NCBI RefSeq assembly: GCF_008386575.1
Contig: NZ_VUOA01000003.1
Coordinates: 66,992-115,852 of the forward strand
Length of the DNA: 48,861 nucleotides
Direction: 5' to 3'
DNA from: Salinarimonas soli
GTDB taxonomy: Bacteria > Pseudomonadota > Alphaproteobacteria > Rhizobiales > Beijerinckiaceae
A program made the position numbers and the translations under genes. Shown one piece after another: positions 16,517 through 26,423 of this stretch (position 1 is its first letter; every line of letters starts with the position of its first letter). The notes under the pieces were generated by a model. That model was not told where the DNA came from and did not search any database. It worked only from the letters and a program-made list of their open reading frames with translations.

Positions 16517-17428
16517 TCAGGCGGGCTCGCGGGCGATGTCGTCCTGCGGCGCGTAGCCGAGATGGCGGCGCGTGGCCTCCAGGCTCCAGGCCATGCCGCC
16601 ATTCGCCGACATCCCGTTCACCACGATGCCCGGCGCGGGCCAGCCGTCCGGCGCCGCGACCAGCGCCCGCTCCATGAGGTGCGCGTAGTCGCGGTTCGAC
16701 AGCCACATGCCCCGAAACCAGCGCAGGTCCCGCTCCGCGTCCGGGTCCGTCCGTGGGGGCGCGCCGGGCAGGCCCGCCGCGTTGAGGGTCTCAGGGCGGT
16801 TCTCGCCGGGCTGGCACCAGCCGATGCGCACCGCGACCGCCGTGAGCCGCCCGCCCGTGGCCGCGGCCGCCGCGACGCAGGCCCGCTCGCCCACGAGCTT
16901 CGAGACGCCGTAGGCCACGCCCTGGACCATGCGCTGCCCGTCGAACCACCGGGTGCCGGGCCCCGGCGCGAGCTCGGGCGTGAGCCTGCCCGGGCCGATC
17001 GTGCCGGCAAGCGGCTCGTCCTTGTACTGCCCCATGACGTGGTTCGACGACGCGAACACGAAGCGGCGAAGCCCTGTGGCCTGCGCGGCGGCGAGCAGGT
17101 TGAGGGTCATGTCCATGGAGGCCGCGGCGTCCGGCCAGGGCGCGTCCGGGTAGGGGTTCTGCGCCGCGAGGTGAACCACCGCGTCCACGCCCGCAAGCGC
17201 CTCGCGCCAGCGCGTATCCGCGGGGTCGGCGAGATCGACCGCGACGGCCGTCACCTTGGGATGGCCCGCCTCCGGCGCCTCCTGCCCCGGCACGTCGAGG
17301 CTGACGATCGCCTGGCACCACGGCGCCGCGATCAGGTGGCGGACGAGCTTGCCGCCGAGATTGCCCGAGCCGCCCGTGACGAGAACGGAGCGGATGGGGG
17401 AGGGGACGGGATCGGAGGTCTGGGGCAC
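16517..17428 (-). CDS. NAD-dependent epimerase/dehydratase family protein, uronate dehydrogenase-like
   Basis: This extended-SDR enzyme has about 303 aa from the GTG at 17428. The cofactor motif is TGGSGNLGG (residues about 14-22), followed by VVHLAAQNPYPDAPW, FASSNHVMGQYK and the YGVSK active-site Tyr/Lys. SSNHVMG closely resembles uronate dehydrogenases, which oxidise galacturonate/glucuronate to aldarolactone. The start is uncertain: no ATG precedes the Rossmann strand and the Shine-Dalgarno signal is weak, so an upstream start overlapping the ATPase gene is possible. It lies 98 bp downstream of the peptide-ABC ATPase gene in the same orientation. Confidence 0.78.
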   Translation of the reverse strand: MPQTSDPVPSPIRSVLVTGGSGNLGGKLVRHLIAAPWCQAIVSLDVPGQEAPEAGHPKVTAVAVDLADPADTRWREALAGVDAVVHLAAQNPYPDAPWPDAAASMDMTLNLLAAAQATGLRRFVFASSNHVMGQYKDEPLAGTIGPGRLTPELAPGPGTRWFDGQRMVQGVAYGVSKLVGERACVAAAAATGGRLTAVAVRIGWCQPGENRPETLNAAGLPGAPPRTDPDAERDLRWFRGMWLSNRDYAHLMERALVAAPDGWPAPGIVVNGMSANGGMAWSLEATRRHLGYAPQDDIAREPA

Positions 17429-17525
17429 GGGAGAGGCCTGCTTGCCGGGTCGGGTGCCATCCTGGTTCGATCCAGGCAGCCTGTCGAGACGCTTCGCGCG
17501 CCTGTTGCCGGCGCCTCCGGCCGGC

Positions 17526-18529
17526 TCAGGTCGCGACCGCCGTCTCGGGCCGCGTCGGCGCGTCGAGGATGCCGGGCATCTCGTCGGCCCGCAGGCAGGC
17601 CGCGCGCTGCCCATCGGCGCCGATCGGGTCGAGCCGGGGCACGATCTCGCGGCAGCGCTCGACGGCCACGGGGCAGCGCGTGTGGAAGACGCAGCCGGGC
17701 GGCGGGTTCGTGGGGTCGGGCAGCTCGCCCTTGAGGAAGATTCGCCGGGTCCGCTGCGGCGTCCCGTCCCGCGAGGGCGGGCGCGGGATCGCGGAAAGGA
17801 GCGCGCCCGTATAGGGATGGCGCGGCGCGGCGAACAGGGCGGCCGTCGGCGCGATCTCCACCATGCGGCCCAGATACATGACCCCGATCCGGTCGCTGAC
17901 GTGGCGGATCACGGACAGGTCGTGGCTGATGAAGATCATCGACAGGCCGAGCCGCGCCCGCAGGTCAGTGATGAGGTTGATGATCTGCGACTGGATCGAG
18001 ACGTCGAGGGCGGAGACGGGCTCGTCCGCGATGATCACCTTCGGCTCGAGGGCGAGCGCGCGGGCGATGGCGATGCGTTGGCGCTGGCCGCCGGAGAACT
18101 CGTGCGGGTAGCGGTCGACCGCCTCGCGGGGGAGCCCGACGAGGTCGAGAAGCTCGGCCACGCGCTCGCGGCGGTTGGGGATCCCGTGGATGACCAGGGG
18201 CTCGCCGATGATCGTCCCGACCTTGTGGCGCGGGTTGAGGGAGCCGTAGGGGTCCTGGAACACCATCTGCAGCTGGCGCCGCTCCCGCTTGAGCGCCCGG
18301 CCACCCAACTTGGTGAGGTCGCTCCCGTCCACGAGGATGCGCCCGCTCGTGGGCTCCACGAGGCGCATCAGCATACGGCCCAAGGTGGACTTGCCGCATC
18401 CGGACTCGCCCACGATCCCCAGAACCTCGCCCGGCGCAAGGGTGAAGCTCACCCCGTCGACCGCCCGTAAGGGGGCGCCCGCGGCGTCGCGGTAGTCCTT
18501 GACGAGATCCTGGACGTCGAGGAGCGCGG

Positions 18530-18533
<4 letters not shown>
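17526..18533 (-). CDS. Peptide-type ABC transporter ATP-binding protein (OppF/DppF-like)
   Basis: This 335-aa ATPase has Walker [11 protein letters not shown]-loop [15 protein letters not shown], signature [15 protein letters not shown], Walker [13 protein letters not shown] and H-loop SHD. The C-terminal oligopeptide-transporter motif [12 protein letters not shown] and Cys-rich segment ([18 protein letters not shown]) are typical of Opp/Dpp ATPases, where such Cys may hold a 4Fe-4S cluster. The GTG start overlaps the OppD-like stop as GTGA. Partner genes are the divergently transcribed binding protein and permeases at 19767-23368. Confidence 0.93.
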
Positions 18534-19495
<962 letters not shown>

Positions 19496-19557
19496 GCGAC
19501 TTTCTCCTCAGGATCGGGGAAGGTGGATGCTATCGTGCGATGTACGAGGAGCGCAAC

Positions 19558-19569
19558 TGGTCTCTACCA
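19558..19569. promoter_or_regulatory. Candidate GntR/HutC (dre-like) operator
   Basis: TGGTCTCTACCA is a TGGT-N4-ACCA palindrome; with flanks it reads ACTGGTCTCTACCACC. This matches 12 of 16 bases of the dre box (ACTGGTCTAGACCAGT) known for amino-sugar regulators of the GntR/HutC family. It sits between the divergent oppD-like and binding-protein genes. A GntR/HutC regulator is encoded at 30757-31623. The match is suggestive only. Confidence 0.35.
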
Positions 19570-19689
19570 CCTGGTCCCCAGGGCGGGCGTGCCGGCGTCC
19601 CTCGCCGCCGTCCACAGCCGGCGGCCGCAGAGGGGGCTTTCCCATGCGGGAGCCTGTTGCGAGCGGAGCAATATGCTTTAAGGTGGTCC

Positions 19690-19695
19690 TATAAT
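19690..19695 (+). promoter_or_regulatory. Possible -10 element for the binding-protein gene
   Basis: A perfect TATAAT hexamer, rare in this GC-rich sequence, lies 72 bp upstream of the binding-protein ATG. No good -35 hexamer is seen 16-18 bp before it. The overlapping GTGGTCCTATAATGGG could also serve as a weak regulator half-site. Confidence 0.3.
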
Positions 19696-19766
19696 GGGCT
19701 TGATGACGCGCCGTCAGGGTTGAGCCCGGCCAAGGCGCGCGCAGCCGCAGCCGCGAGGAGGACGAG

Positions 19767-21287
19767 ATGAGGGTTTCGAAGCTCAGGACGATTCTGATGG
19801 CCGGAGCGGTGGCGCTCCTGGGCGGGGCAGGGGCGCGCCCGGCCCTCGCGCAGGCCTTGCAGGTCGCCGTCGACGCGTCCCCGGCGGGCCTCGATCCCCA
19901 CATCATCACCGCGTTCGCCTCGTTCCAGATCGTGAACGGCACGATCTACGAGTCCCTCACCTCGGTGGACAAGGACCTGCGCGTGGTGCCCGGTCTCGCC
20001 GAGTCCTGGGCCGTCTCGCCCGACGGCAAGACCTACACATTCAAGCTCCGCTCCGGCGTGACCTTCCACAACGGCGCCCCGATGCAGGCGGCCGACGTGG
20101 TGGCGAGCCTCGAGCGCGTCCGCTCCAAGGACATCGCCTCGCCGCTGGCAAGCCGCCTCGCCGCGGTCGACGCCATCACGGCCGCCGACGACGCCACGGT
20201 GACGCTCACCCTCAAGGAGCCCTCGGCGCCGCTGCTGGCCGGCCTGTCCTCGATCGCGGTGGTGCCCCGGGGCTTCCTCGCCGACAAGGACGGGCTCCAG
20301 CGCCAGCCCGTCGGCACGGGGCCCTTCAAGTTCAAGGAATGGCAGCCCAACGGCTTCATCGACCTCACCCGCCACGAGGGCTACTGGACCAAGGGCGAGC
20401 CGAAGGTCGAGAGCGTGCGCTTCAACATCGTGCCCGAGTCCGCGACCCGGCAGGTGGGCGTGGCGAGCGGCCAGTACGCGATCCTGCCCAACATCGATGC
20501 GGCGACCGCGCTCCAGCTCAAAGGGCGCCCGAACGTCCAGCTCGCGCAGACCCTGGAGCTCGCCTATTCGCTCATCGGCTTCAACACGTCGAAGCCGCCC
20601 TTCGACAACGCGAAGGTCCGGCAGGCGGTGAGCTTCGCCCTGAACCGCAAGGAGATCATCGACGCGGCCCTGTTCGGGTCGGGCGTCCCCGGCGGGCCGA
20701 TCTCCCCGGCCCTGACCGCCTGGGCCGTGAACGTCGACCGCTTCCCCTGCTACAAGACCGATCCCGCCAAGGCGAAGGCGCTCATCGCCGAGGCCGGGGT
20801 CCCCGCGCCGATCAAGGCCACGATGCTCGTCCTGCCCCGGCAGGATATCAAGGACATGGCGCAGGTCGTGCAGCAGCAGCTCAAATCGGTGGGCATCGAT
20901 CTCGAGCTCAAGATCCCCGAGCTCGGCCAGTTCATCCAGGACTGGCGCAACAGCAACTTCGACGTCTTCGCCTCCACGAACGCGGGCGCCGTCGATCCGG
21001 ACGATTATCTCTACCGCACCTTCCGCTCGGGCGGCTCCACGAACGTGTTCAAGTACGCCAACCCGGAGGTAGACAAGCTCCTCGACGAGGGCCGGGTGAG
21101 CACGCAGCCCGAGGCCCGCAAGGCGGCCTACGACCGGGTGCAGACGATCCTCGCCTGCGACGGCCCCGCCGCCTTCCTGGCCTATGGTCAGCTGTTCTCC
21201 GCGGTCCGCAACGGGGTCAAGGAGTTCGAGATCATGCCGAACCGCTCGCTGGGCAGCCTCGCCCGCACGACGGCCGCCGGGCGCTGA
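19767..21287 (+). CDS. Peptide/opine-type ABC transporter substrate-binding protein
   Basis: This 506-aa periplasmic binding protein of family 5 (DppA/OppA) has a Sec signal peptide (residues 1-29, ending ARPALAQ). The family segment VPGLAESWAVSPDGKTYTFKLRSGVTFHNG and the domain around GFNTSKPPFDNAKVRQAVSFALNRKEII are intact. GAGGAGG lies 8 bp before the ATG. It begins the rightward operon binding protein, DppB-like, DppC-like. Given the murQ/nagA/anmK surroundings, a cell-wall-derived ligand (anhydro-muropeptide or amino-sugar peptide) is plausible; ordinary di/oligopeptides are the alternative. Confidence 0.92.
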   Translation: MRVSKLRTILMAGAVALLGGAGARPALAQALQVAVDASPAGLDPHIITAFASFQIVNGTIYESLTSVDKDLRVVPGLAESWAVSPDGKTYTFKLRSGVTFHNGAPMQAADVVASLERVRSKDIASPLASRLAAVDAITAADDATVTLTLKEPSAPLLAGLSSIAVVPRGFLADKDGLQRQPVGTGPFKFKEWQPNGFIDLTRHEGYWTKGEPKVESVRFNIVPESATRQVGVASGQYAILPNIDAATALQLKGRPNVQLAQTLELAYSLIGFNTSKPPFDNAKVRQAVSFALNRKEIIDAALFGSGVPGGPISPALTAWAVNVDRFPCYKTDPAKAKALIAEAGVPAPIKATMLVLPRQDIKDMAQVVQQQLKSVGIDLELKIPELGQFIQDWRNSNFDVFASTNAGAVDPDDYLYRTFRSGGSTNVFKYANPEVDKLLDEGRVSTQPEARKAAYDRVQTILACDGPAAFLAYGQLFSAVRNGVKEFEIMPNRSLGSLARTTAAGR

Positions 21288-21371
21288 CAGGGATCGGCTC
21301 GTCCCACGCGGGGTGACGCACGGGACGGGCCTCTGGACGCTGGGGAGCGAAGGGCAGGGGGGCAGGGTTCG

Positions 21372-22322
21372 ATGCCGTTGAAGCTGCTGCGGGTCCGCTT
21401 GATGGACCTCGTCATCGTCCTGTTCGGCGTCTCGGTGATCACCTTCCTGCTCATCCGGCTCGTGCCGGGCGACGCGGTGGCCATCATGCTCGGCGCCAAC
21501 ACCGAGGTGACCCCCGACCGCATCGCGGAGCTGCGGGCGCGCATCGGCCTCGACCAGCCCATGCCCGTCCAGTACGTCCACTGGATCTCCGGTGTGCTCC
21601 GGGGCGATCTCGGCAACTCACTCTGGACCGGGCGCCCCGTGGCAGCCGAGATCGGGCAGCACATCTGGCCCACCCTCCAGCTCGCCACGCTCTCGCTCGT
21701 CCTCGGCGCAGGTCTCGCCGTGCCGCTCGGTGTCCTCATGGCGCGCCTGCGCGGGGGCGTGTGGGACAGCGCGATGCAGATGGGCTCCGTGGTCGGGCTC
21801 ACGATCCCGTCCTTCTGGCTCGGGATCATGATGATCCTGACGCTCTCCGCCTTCGCGCCCGAGCTGCAGATGCTCGGCTACGTGCCGTTCTTCGAGGACC
21901 CGCTGGGCAACCTCTCGCGCCTCGTGCTCCCCGCCGTCGCCCTCGCCCTGCCGATCCTCGCGAGCCTCGCCCGGGTGGTGCGCTCCGCCATGCTCGACGC
22001 GCTCCAGCAGGACTACGTGCGCACGGCGCGCGCCAAGGGCGTGCCGGAGCGCCTCATCCTGTTCAAGCATGCGCTTCGCAACGCCCTCATCCCCTTCGTG
22101 ACCAATGTCGGCATCCTGACCGGCTATCTTCTGGGCGGCGCGATTGTGGTCGAGCAGGTCTTCGCCGTCCCGGGGCTCGGACGGCTGCTGCTCGGCGCCA
22201 TCGCGGAGCGCAACTATCCCCTGCTCCAGGCCACGATCCTCGTCGTCACCTTCGTCTTCGTGCTCGTGAACTTCGTCGTCGACCTTCTCTATGCCTTCAT
22301 CGATCCCCGTGTCGGCTCCTAA
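21372..22322 (+). CDS. Peptide-type ABC transporter permease (DppB-like)
   Basis: This 316-aa permease has six predicted transmembrane segments. The first (VIVLFGVSVITFLLIRLVPG) and the motif GDAVAIMLG are diagnostic for DppB/OppB. The EAA loop appears as RTARAKGVPERLILFKHALRNALIP. It lies 84 bp after the binding-protein gene. It is separated from its DppC partner by 230 bp that contain a palindromic repeat, an unusually long gap within a permease pair. Confidence 0.93.
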   Translation: MPLKLLRVRLMDLVIVLFGVSVITFLLIRLVPGDAVAIMLGANTEVTPDRIAELRARIGLDQPMPVQYVHWISGVLRGDLGNSLWTGRPVAAEIGQHIWPTLQLATLSLVLGAGLAVPLGVLMARLRGGVWDSAMQMGSVVGLTIPSFWLGIMMILTLSAFAPELQMLGYVPFFEDPLGNLSRLVLPAVALALPILASLARVVRSAMLDALQQDYVRTARAKGVPERLILFKHALRNALIPFVTNVGILTGYLLGGAIVVEQVFAVPGLGRLLLGAIAERNYPLLQATILVVTFVFVLVNFVVDLLYAFIDPRVGS

Positions 22323-22381
22323 AGCGTCCGGCCGTGTGCCGTCGCTAGGCGAGGTCCACCCGACCCACGCCCTATCCTCCG

Positions 22382-22505
22382 CCCTCGTCCTGAGGTGCCC
22401 CGCAAGGCGGGGCCTCGAAGGGCGCTCCAGGGATCACAGGACGGCGTGGACAGCGTGTTGCGTGCTTCGAGACGCCCGCCCTCGGCGGGCTCCTCAGCAT
22501 GAGGG
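22382..22505. repeat. Palindromic intergenic repeat, copy 1
   Basis: This 124-bp element has ends that are near reverse complements: it starts CCCTCGTCCTGAGG and finishes CCTCAGCATGAGGG. Inner hairpins read GCCCCGCAAGGCGGGGC and GCCCGCCCTCGGCGGGC. Shared internal words with copy 2 are CCTCGAAGGGCGCTCCA and GCGTGCTTCGAGAC. It sits between dppB-like and dppC-like genes. Elements of this general form are widespread between genes in Hyphomicrobiales and are thought to be non-autonomous mobile palindromes. Confidence 0.8.
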
Positions 22506-22552
22506 AGAGGGGAGCCCTTTCAATCCGATGCAGATCGTGAGGTGAAGCGACC

Positions 22553-23368
22553 ATGCGCATCCCGCCGCTCCTCGTCTTCGCAGCCGCTCTCGTGGCGATC
22601 CTCGTCGCCGTCGCGGCGCTCGCGCCCGTGGTCGCGCCGCACGATCCCTTCGGACAGAACATCCTGCAGCGGCTGAAGGCGCCGAGCGCCGCGTTCTGGC
22701 TCGGGACCGACCAGTTCGGCCGCGACGTCCTCTCCCGCATCATCTATGGCCTGCGCGCGTCGCTCGGCGTCTCGGTCTCGGCGGTCTTGGGCGCGCTGCT
22801 GGTGGGCGGATCGCTGGGGCTCGCGGCAGCTTATTACGGCGGCTGGGTGGACCGCATCGTCATGCGCCTCATGGACGTGCTCTTCGCCTTTCCCGTGATG
22901 CTCCTCGCCATCGGCATCATCGCGGCGCTCGGGCCCGGCGCCACGACCACGGCCATCGCCATCGCCCTCGTCTACACGCCGATCTTCGCCCGGGTGCTGC
23001 GCGGCCCGGCCCTGGTGCTGGGAGGCAGCGACTTCGTGCTCGCGGCGCGCTCCGCGGGGGCCTCGGACGGGCGCATCATCTTTCATCATATCCTCCCGAA
23101 CCTCGCGAGCGTGGTGCTCGTCCAGACGAGCCTGCTCCTGTCCACGGCGATCCTGGTGGAGGCGTCGCTGTCGTTCCTCGGGCTCGGCACGCAGCCGCCC
23201 GCGCCCTCGCTCGGGATGATGCTTTCGGAGGGGCGCGGCTTCCTCCTGCTGTCGCCGTGGAGCGCCGTGTTCTCCGGCGTCGCGATCCTCGTCCTCGCCT
23301 TCGGCCTCAACCTGCTCGGCGACGTGATGCGCGACACCCTCGACCCGCGGCTGCGCGGGGAGCGTTGA
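22553..23368 (+). CDS. Peptide-type ABC transporter permease (DppC-like)
   Basis: This 271-aa permease has the DppC hallmark HDPFGQNILQRLKAPSAAFW followed by GTDQFGRDVLSRIIYGLRASL, then the EAA loop LAARSAGASDGRIIFHHILPN and AILVEASLSFLGLGTQPPAPS. GAGGTGAAG precedes the ATG. It ends 3 bp from the convergent SIS-domain gene, so no separate terminator fits between them. It is the partner of the DppB-like permease despite the repeat-filled gap. Confidence 0.93.
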   Translation: MRIPPLLVFAAALVAILVAVAALAPVVAPHDPFGQNILQRLKAPSAAFWLGTDQFGRDVLSRIIYGLRASLGVSVSAVLGALLVGGSLGLAAAYYGGWVDRIVMRLMDVLFAFPVMLLAIGIIAALGPGATTTAIAIALVYTPIFARVLRGPALVLGGSDFVLAARSAGASDGRIIFHHILPNLASVVLVQTSLLLSTAILVEASLSFLGLGTQPPAPSLGMMLSEGRGFLLLSPWSAVFSGVAILVLAFGLNLLGDVMRDTLDPRLRGER

Positions 23369-23371
23369 GGC

Positions 23372-24385
23372 TCAAAGGGTGCGGGTCACCTTGCTCAGAT
23401 AAGGCGGGCGGTCCGGATCGAAGCCGAGGCGGCGCGCCCCGGCCTCGATGGCCCGGTAGGCGGGCACGAGCATCGCGATCGCATCAGTGACGGGATGGTC
23501 GTCGCCGATCCAGGAAAGCGAGCCCGCGGCCCCGCCGCACAGATGGACGGGGACGCCGGCGGACCGCAGGGCCTCGACCAGGGTGTCGACCGCCGGGGCC
23601 GTGGCGTCCTCGACCCGGAGCGCCAGGACGGGCGTGTCCCGGGCGATCGCGGCCCGGGGGCCGTGCAGGAGCTCGGCGGCGCTGTAGGCGAGCGCGGGCA
23701 GGCGCAGGGTCTCGGCCATCTTGAGGGCGAGCTCCCGGGCGGAGCCGAGCCCGAAGCCCCGGGCCGTGACGAAGGCGCAGCGCGCCCCCTGGAGATCGTC
23801 GACAAGGGCCGGCCAGTCGAGGGCCAGCGCCGCCCGCGCCCGCTCCGGCAGCCGGTCGAGGCTCGCGTCCAGGGCCTCGTCCCGCGCGATCGCCGCGACG
23901 AGGCCGGCCGAGATCGCCATCGACGTCGCCACGCTCTTCGTCGCCGCGACCGAGACCTCGGCCCCCGCGCCCATCGGCAGGACGATCTCGGCCTCGCCGG
24001 CCACGGGAGAGGCCGTGTCGTTGAGAATCGCGATGGTGAGCGCCCCGCCGGCGCGGGCGGCCCGGGTCGCCGCCACAAGGTCGGGGCTGCCGCCCGACTG
24101 CGAGATCACCACGAACCAGGCCCCGTCGAGCCGCGCCACCCGGTCGAAGCTCGTGACCACGGAGGGCGCCGAGGCGCTCACCGGGATGCCGAGCCTGGTC
24201 TCGGCGAGATAGCGCAGGAGCATCCCGGCATGGCCCGAGCTGCCCCGGCCGCAGAAGACCAGGAGCCGCGGCGGGGCCGCCCGGTAGCGCTCCGCGAGCT
24301 CGGCGAAGCGCCCCGCGCGGCCTGCCAGCGCGGCCGTGAGTGCGGCGGGGATCTCCCTCACCTCGCGGAGCATCGCCGTGGTCAC
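23372..24385 (-). CDS. SIS-domain protein, GlcN-6-phosphate deaminase (NagB-II)-like
   Basis: This 337-aa protein has tandem SIS domains like the isomerase half of GlmS. VFCGRGSSGHAG and VISQSGGSPDLVAATRAARAGG form the first sugar-phosphate site. EVSVAATKSVATSMA and the ELALKMAETLRLPALAYSAAELLHGP region belong to the second half and carry the family's catalytic Glu/Lys neighbourhood. NagB-II enzymes convert glucosamine-6-phosphate to fructose-6-phosphate and ammonia, the expected step after NagA. The GTG at 24385 overlaps the MurQ stop as GTGA; an ATG 12 bp later is the alternative start. Confidence 0.85.
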   Translation of the reverse strand: MTTAMLREVREIPAALTAALAGRAGRFAELAERYRAAPPRLLVFCGRGSSGHAGMLLRYLAETRLGIPVSASAPSVVTSFDRVARLDGAWFVVISQSGGSPDLVAATRAARAGGALTIAILNDTASPVAGEAEIVLPMGAGAEVSVAATKSVATSMAISAGLVAAIARDEALDASLDRLPERARAALALDWPALVDDLQGARCAFVTARGFGLGSARELALKMAETLRLPALAYSAAELLHGPRAAIARDTPVLALRVEDATAPAVDTLVEALRSAGVPVHLCGGAAGSLSWIGDDHPVTDAIAMLVPAYRAIEAGARRLGFDPDRPPYLSKVTRTL

Positions 24386-25278
24386 GAACGGGCGCTCCCG
24401 GGCACCTCGACGAGGGCCCGGCGCAGGTTGCCCCGGCTGCGGTCGAGCGCCGCCCGCGCCGTGGGCTCGTCCGCGCCGAGCGCGATGAGAACGGCCCGCT
24501 TGATGTCGCCCCCGGCCCGCGCGAGAGCGGCCGCCGCCTGCTCGGCGTCGCAGCCCGCGATGTGGGCCACCATGCGCTCGGCCCGCAGCCTGAGCTTCGC
24601 GTTCGCGAGGTGCATGTTGACCATCAGGCCCGCATGGATGCGGCCGAGCGCGGTCATGATGCCCGTGGAGATCAGGTTGAGCACCACCTTCTGGGCGGTG
24701 CCGGCCTTCATACGGGTGGAGCCCGCGATCACCTCGCTGCCGGTCTCGATCAGGATGGGATGACGGCAGCTCGCCAGAAGGGGCGCGCCGGCATTGTTCG
24801 CGATGCCGATGGTGACGGCGCCGCGCGCAGAGGCCGCACGGGCGGCGGCGACCGTGAACGGCGTGGTGCCGCTTGCCGCGATCGCGATCAGCACGTCCGC
24901 GGGGCCGAGGGCCGCCGCCTCGATCTGCCGGGCGGCGTCGTCCTCGTCGTCCTCCGCCCCTTCGGCGCTCGCCACGAGCGCGTCCATCCCGCCCGCCATG
25001 GCGAAGACCAGCCGCTCGAGAGGCCAGCCGAAGGTGGGCGGCAGCTCCGCCCCGTCCTGAACCGCGACCCGTCCCGAGGTGCCGGCCCCCGCATAGACGA
25101 GGCGCCCCGTGTCGCCCAGGACCGCCGCTGCGGCCGCCACGGCGCCCGCGACCGCGGGGAGGGCAGGGCGCACCGCCGCCACCGCCGACATCTGCCCCTC
25201 CCACATGCTCTCGACCGCATCGAGGATCGGCCATTCGTCGAGATGGACGTGCCGTGGGCTGACGTCTTCGGTAGGCAT
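24382..25278 (-). CDS. murQ: N-acetylmuramic acid 6-phosphate etherase
   Basis: This 298-aa cytosolic SIS-domain etherase cleaves the D-lactyl ether of MurNAc-6-phosphate to give GlcNAc-6-phosphate. It has VYAGAGTSGRVAVQDGAELPPTFGWP with the catalytic Glu region, AIAASGTTPFTVAA, and GSEVIAGSTRMKAGTAQKVVLN. Length equals the family norm. GAGG precedes the ATG. It is coupled to the SIS/NagB-II-like gene downstream. It follows the sugar kinase gene at a distance of 267 bp that contain palindromic repeat copy 2. It acts on the AnmK product (anmK at 36704). Confidence 0.95.
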   Translation of the reverse strand: MPTEDVSPRHVHLDEWPILDAVESMWEGQMSAVAAVRPALPAVAGAVAAAAAVLGDTGRLVYAGAGTSGRVAVQDGAELPPTFGWPLERLVFAMAGGMDALVASAEGAEDDEDDAARQIEAAALGPADVLIAIAASGTTPFTVAAARAASARGAVTIGIANNAGAPLLASCRHPILIETGSEVIAGSTRMKAGTAQKVVLNLISTGIMTALGRIHAGLMVNMHLANAKLRLRAERMVAHIAGCDAEQAAAALARAGGDIKRAVLIALGADEPTARAALDRSRGNLRRALVEVPGSARS

Positions 25279-25328
25279 CGCGGGTCCTCGAAGGCTGACT
25301 CGGAAGGGGCCATTCATCCCTGGTGTGA

Positions 25329-25454
25329 CCCTCGTCCTGAGGTGCCCACGAAGTGGGCCTCGAAGGGCGCTCCATGGATCTCCGGACCGCGGCGGAGACG
25401 TGGTGCGTGCTTCGAGACCCACCTGCGGTGGGCACCTCAGCATGAGGACGAGGG
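25329..25454. repeat. Palindromic intergenic repeat, copy 2
   Basis: This 126-bp element begins CCCTCGTCCTGAGGTGCCC and ends GGGCACCTCAGCATGAGG plus ACGAGGG, forming a long imperfect palindrome. It shares CCTCGAAGGGCGCTCCA and GCGTGCTTCGAGAC with the copy at 22382-22505. It lies in the 267-bp gap between the sugar-kinase and murQ genes. Beyond it, near 25490-25516, an AT-richer stretch carries CTGTCAAGA (minus strand), a word also present in the nagA upstream palindrome. Confidence 0.8.
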
Positions 25455-25545
25455 AGGCACGGTTCGTTCGCGCCAGCCTCTCAGGTGAGAGAAACCACTT
25501 TAGTACCTCTTGACAGCGGCGCAAGTCGCTCCGGGGCCGAAACCC

Positions 25546-26418
25546 TCAAAGGGGCGCCCGTCCCGCCAGGATGATCGCGCCCGTGACCGCGTCGCCGAGG
25601 GCCGGCGACAGGCGGCGCCGCACGTCGGGGGACAGCCAGGCCTCGATCGCGCTGGAGAGGCCGCCGATGAGGGTCACCCGCGCCGCGCCGCGCTCTGCGA
25701 GCGCGCGCACCAGCCCGTCCACATGCGCCGCCGCCACCTGGACGACGCGGCGGCCGGCCGGATCGCCCTGGTCGGCGTGACGGAAGACGAGGGGCGCGAG
25801 GGTCGCGTAGTCCGTGGCCGTCGCCTTGTCCATCCAGGCCACCACCTCGGTGGGATCGTCATCGAAGCGGCTCATCACCTCGCGCAGAAGCGGGGTCGAT
25901 TCATGCCGCCCGTCGGAGGCCCGCAGCGCCAGGCGTAGGGTTCTCAGCCCCAGGTCGGCGCCGCTGCCCTCGTCCGAGATCGGGAAGCCGTAGCCGCCGA
26001 CCTTCATGTCGCGCCCGCCGACCCGGCCGATGCCGCAGGACCCCGTCCCGACGATGACGATCGCCCCGTCCGCGCCCCCATGCGCGCCGAGGCAGGCCAC
26101 GAGGCCGTCGGTGGCGATGCTGATCCGCGCGAAGGGGTGGGGAATGGCCTGGAACGCCTCCAGGGCGCCTTTGCGCCCGAGCCCCGCCACGCCGATGCCG
26201 GCGGACAGCGCGGCGATCTCGTCGCGCCCGAGCCCCGCCTCCCTGATGGCGCCCTCGAAGGCGGTGCGGATCGCGTCCCATGAGCGCTCGATGCCGAAGC
26301 GCGTGGCGGCGGGGCCTGCAAGGCCGATGCCGAGCACCGTGCCGGCTTCGTCCTCGATCCGCGCGCGGCAGCCCGTGCCCCCGCCGTCGACCCCGAGAAA
26401 CAGCCGTCCCCTCTCCAT
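25546..26418 (-). CDS. BadF/BadG/NagK-like N-acetylglucosamine kinase
   Basis: This 290-aa sugar kinase of the ASKHA fold phosphorylates GlcNAc or a related amino sugar with ATP. LFLGVDGGGTGCRARI is the phosphate-1 motif, followed by SAGIGVAGLGRKGA, IATDGLVACLGAHGG (Asp acceptor base), IVGTGSCGIG and GYGFPISDEGSGADLG, all typical of eukaryote-like GlcNAc kinases of the BadF family. The start at 26418 has GGAGC about 9 bp upstream; a GTG overlapping the MurA stop is the alternative. It sits between murA and murQ, consistent with amino-sugar recovery. Confidence 0.88.
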   Translation of the reverse strand: MERGRLFLGVDGGGTGCRARIEDEAGTVLGIGLAGPAATRFGIERSWDAIRTAFEGAIREAGLGRDEIAALSAGIGVAGLGRKGALEAFQAIPHPFARISIATDGLVACLGAHGGADGAIVIVGTGSCGIGRVGGRDMKVGGYGFPISDEGSGADLGLRTLRLALRASDGRHESTPLLREVMSRFDDDPTEVVAWMDKATATDYATLAPLVFRHADQGDPAGRRVVQVAAAHVDGLVRALAERGAARVTLIGGLSSAIEAWLSPDVRRRLSPALGDAVTGAIILAGRAPL

Positions 26419-26423
26419 CGCGG

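Noticed and set aside
22382-25454. CRISPR array or IS element
   Set aside because: The repeats are two isolated palindromes about 3 kb apart with no spacers and no transposase gene.
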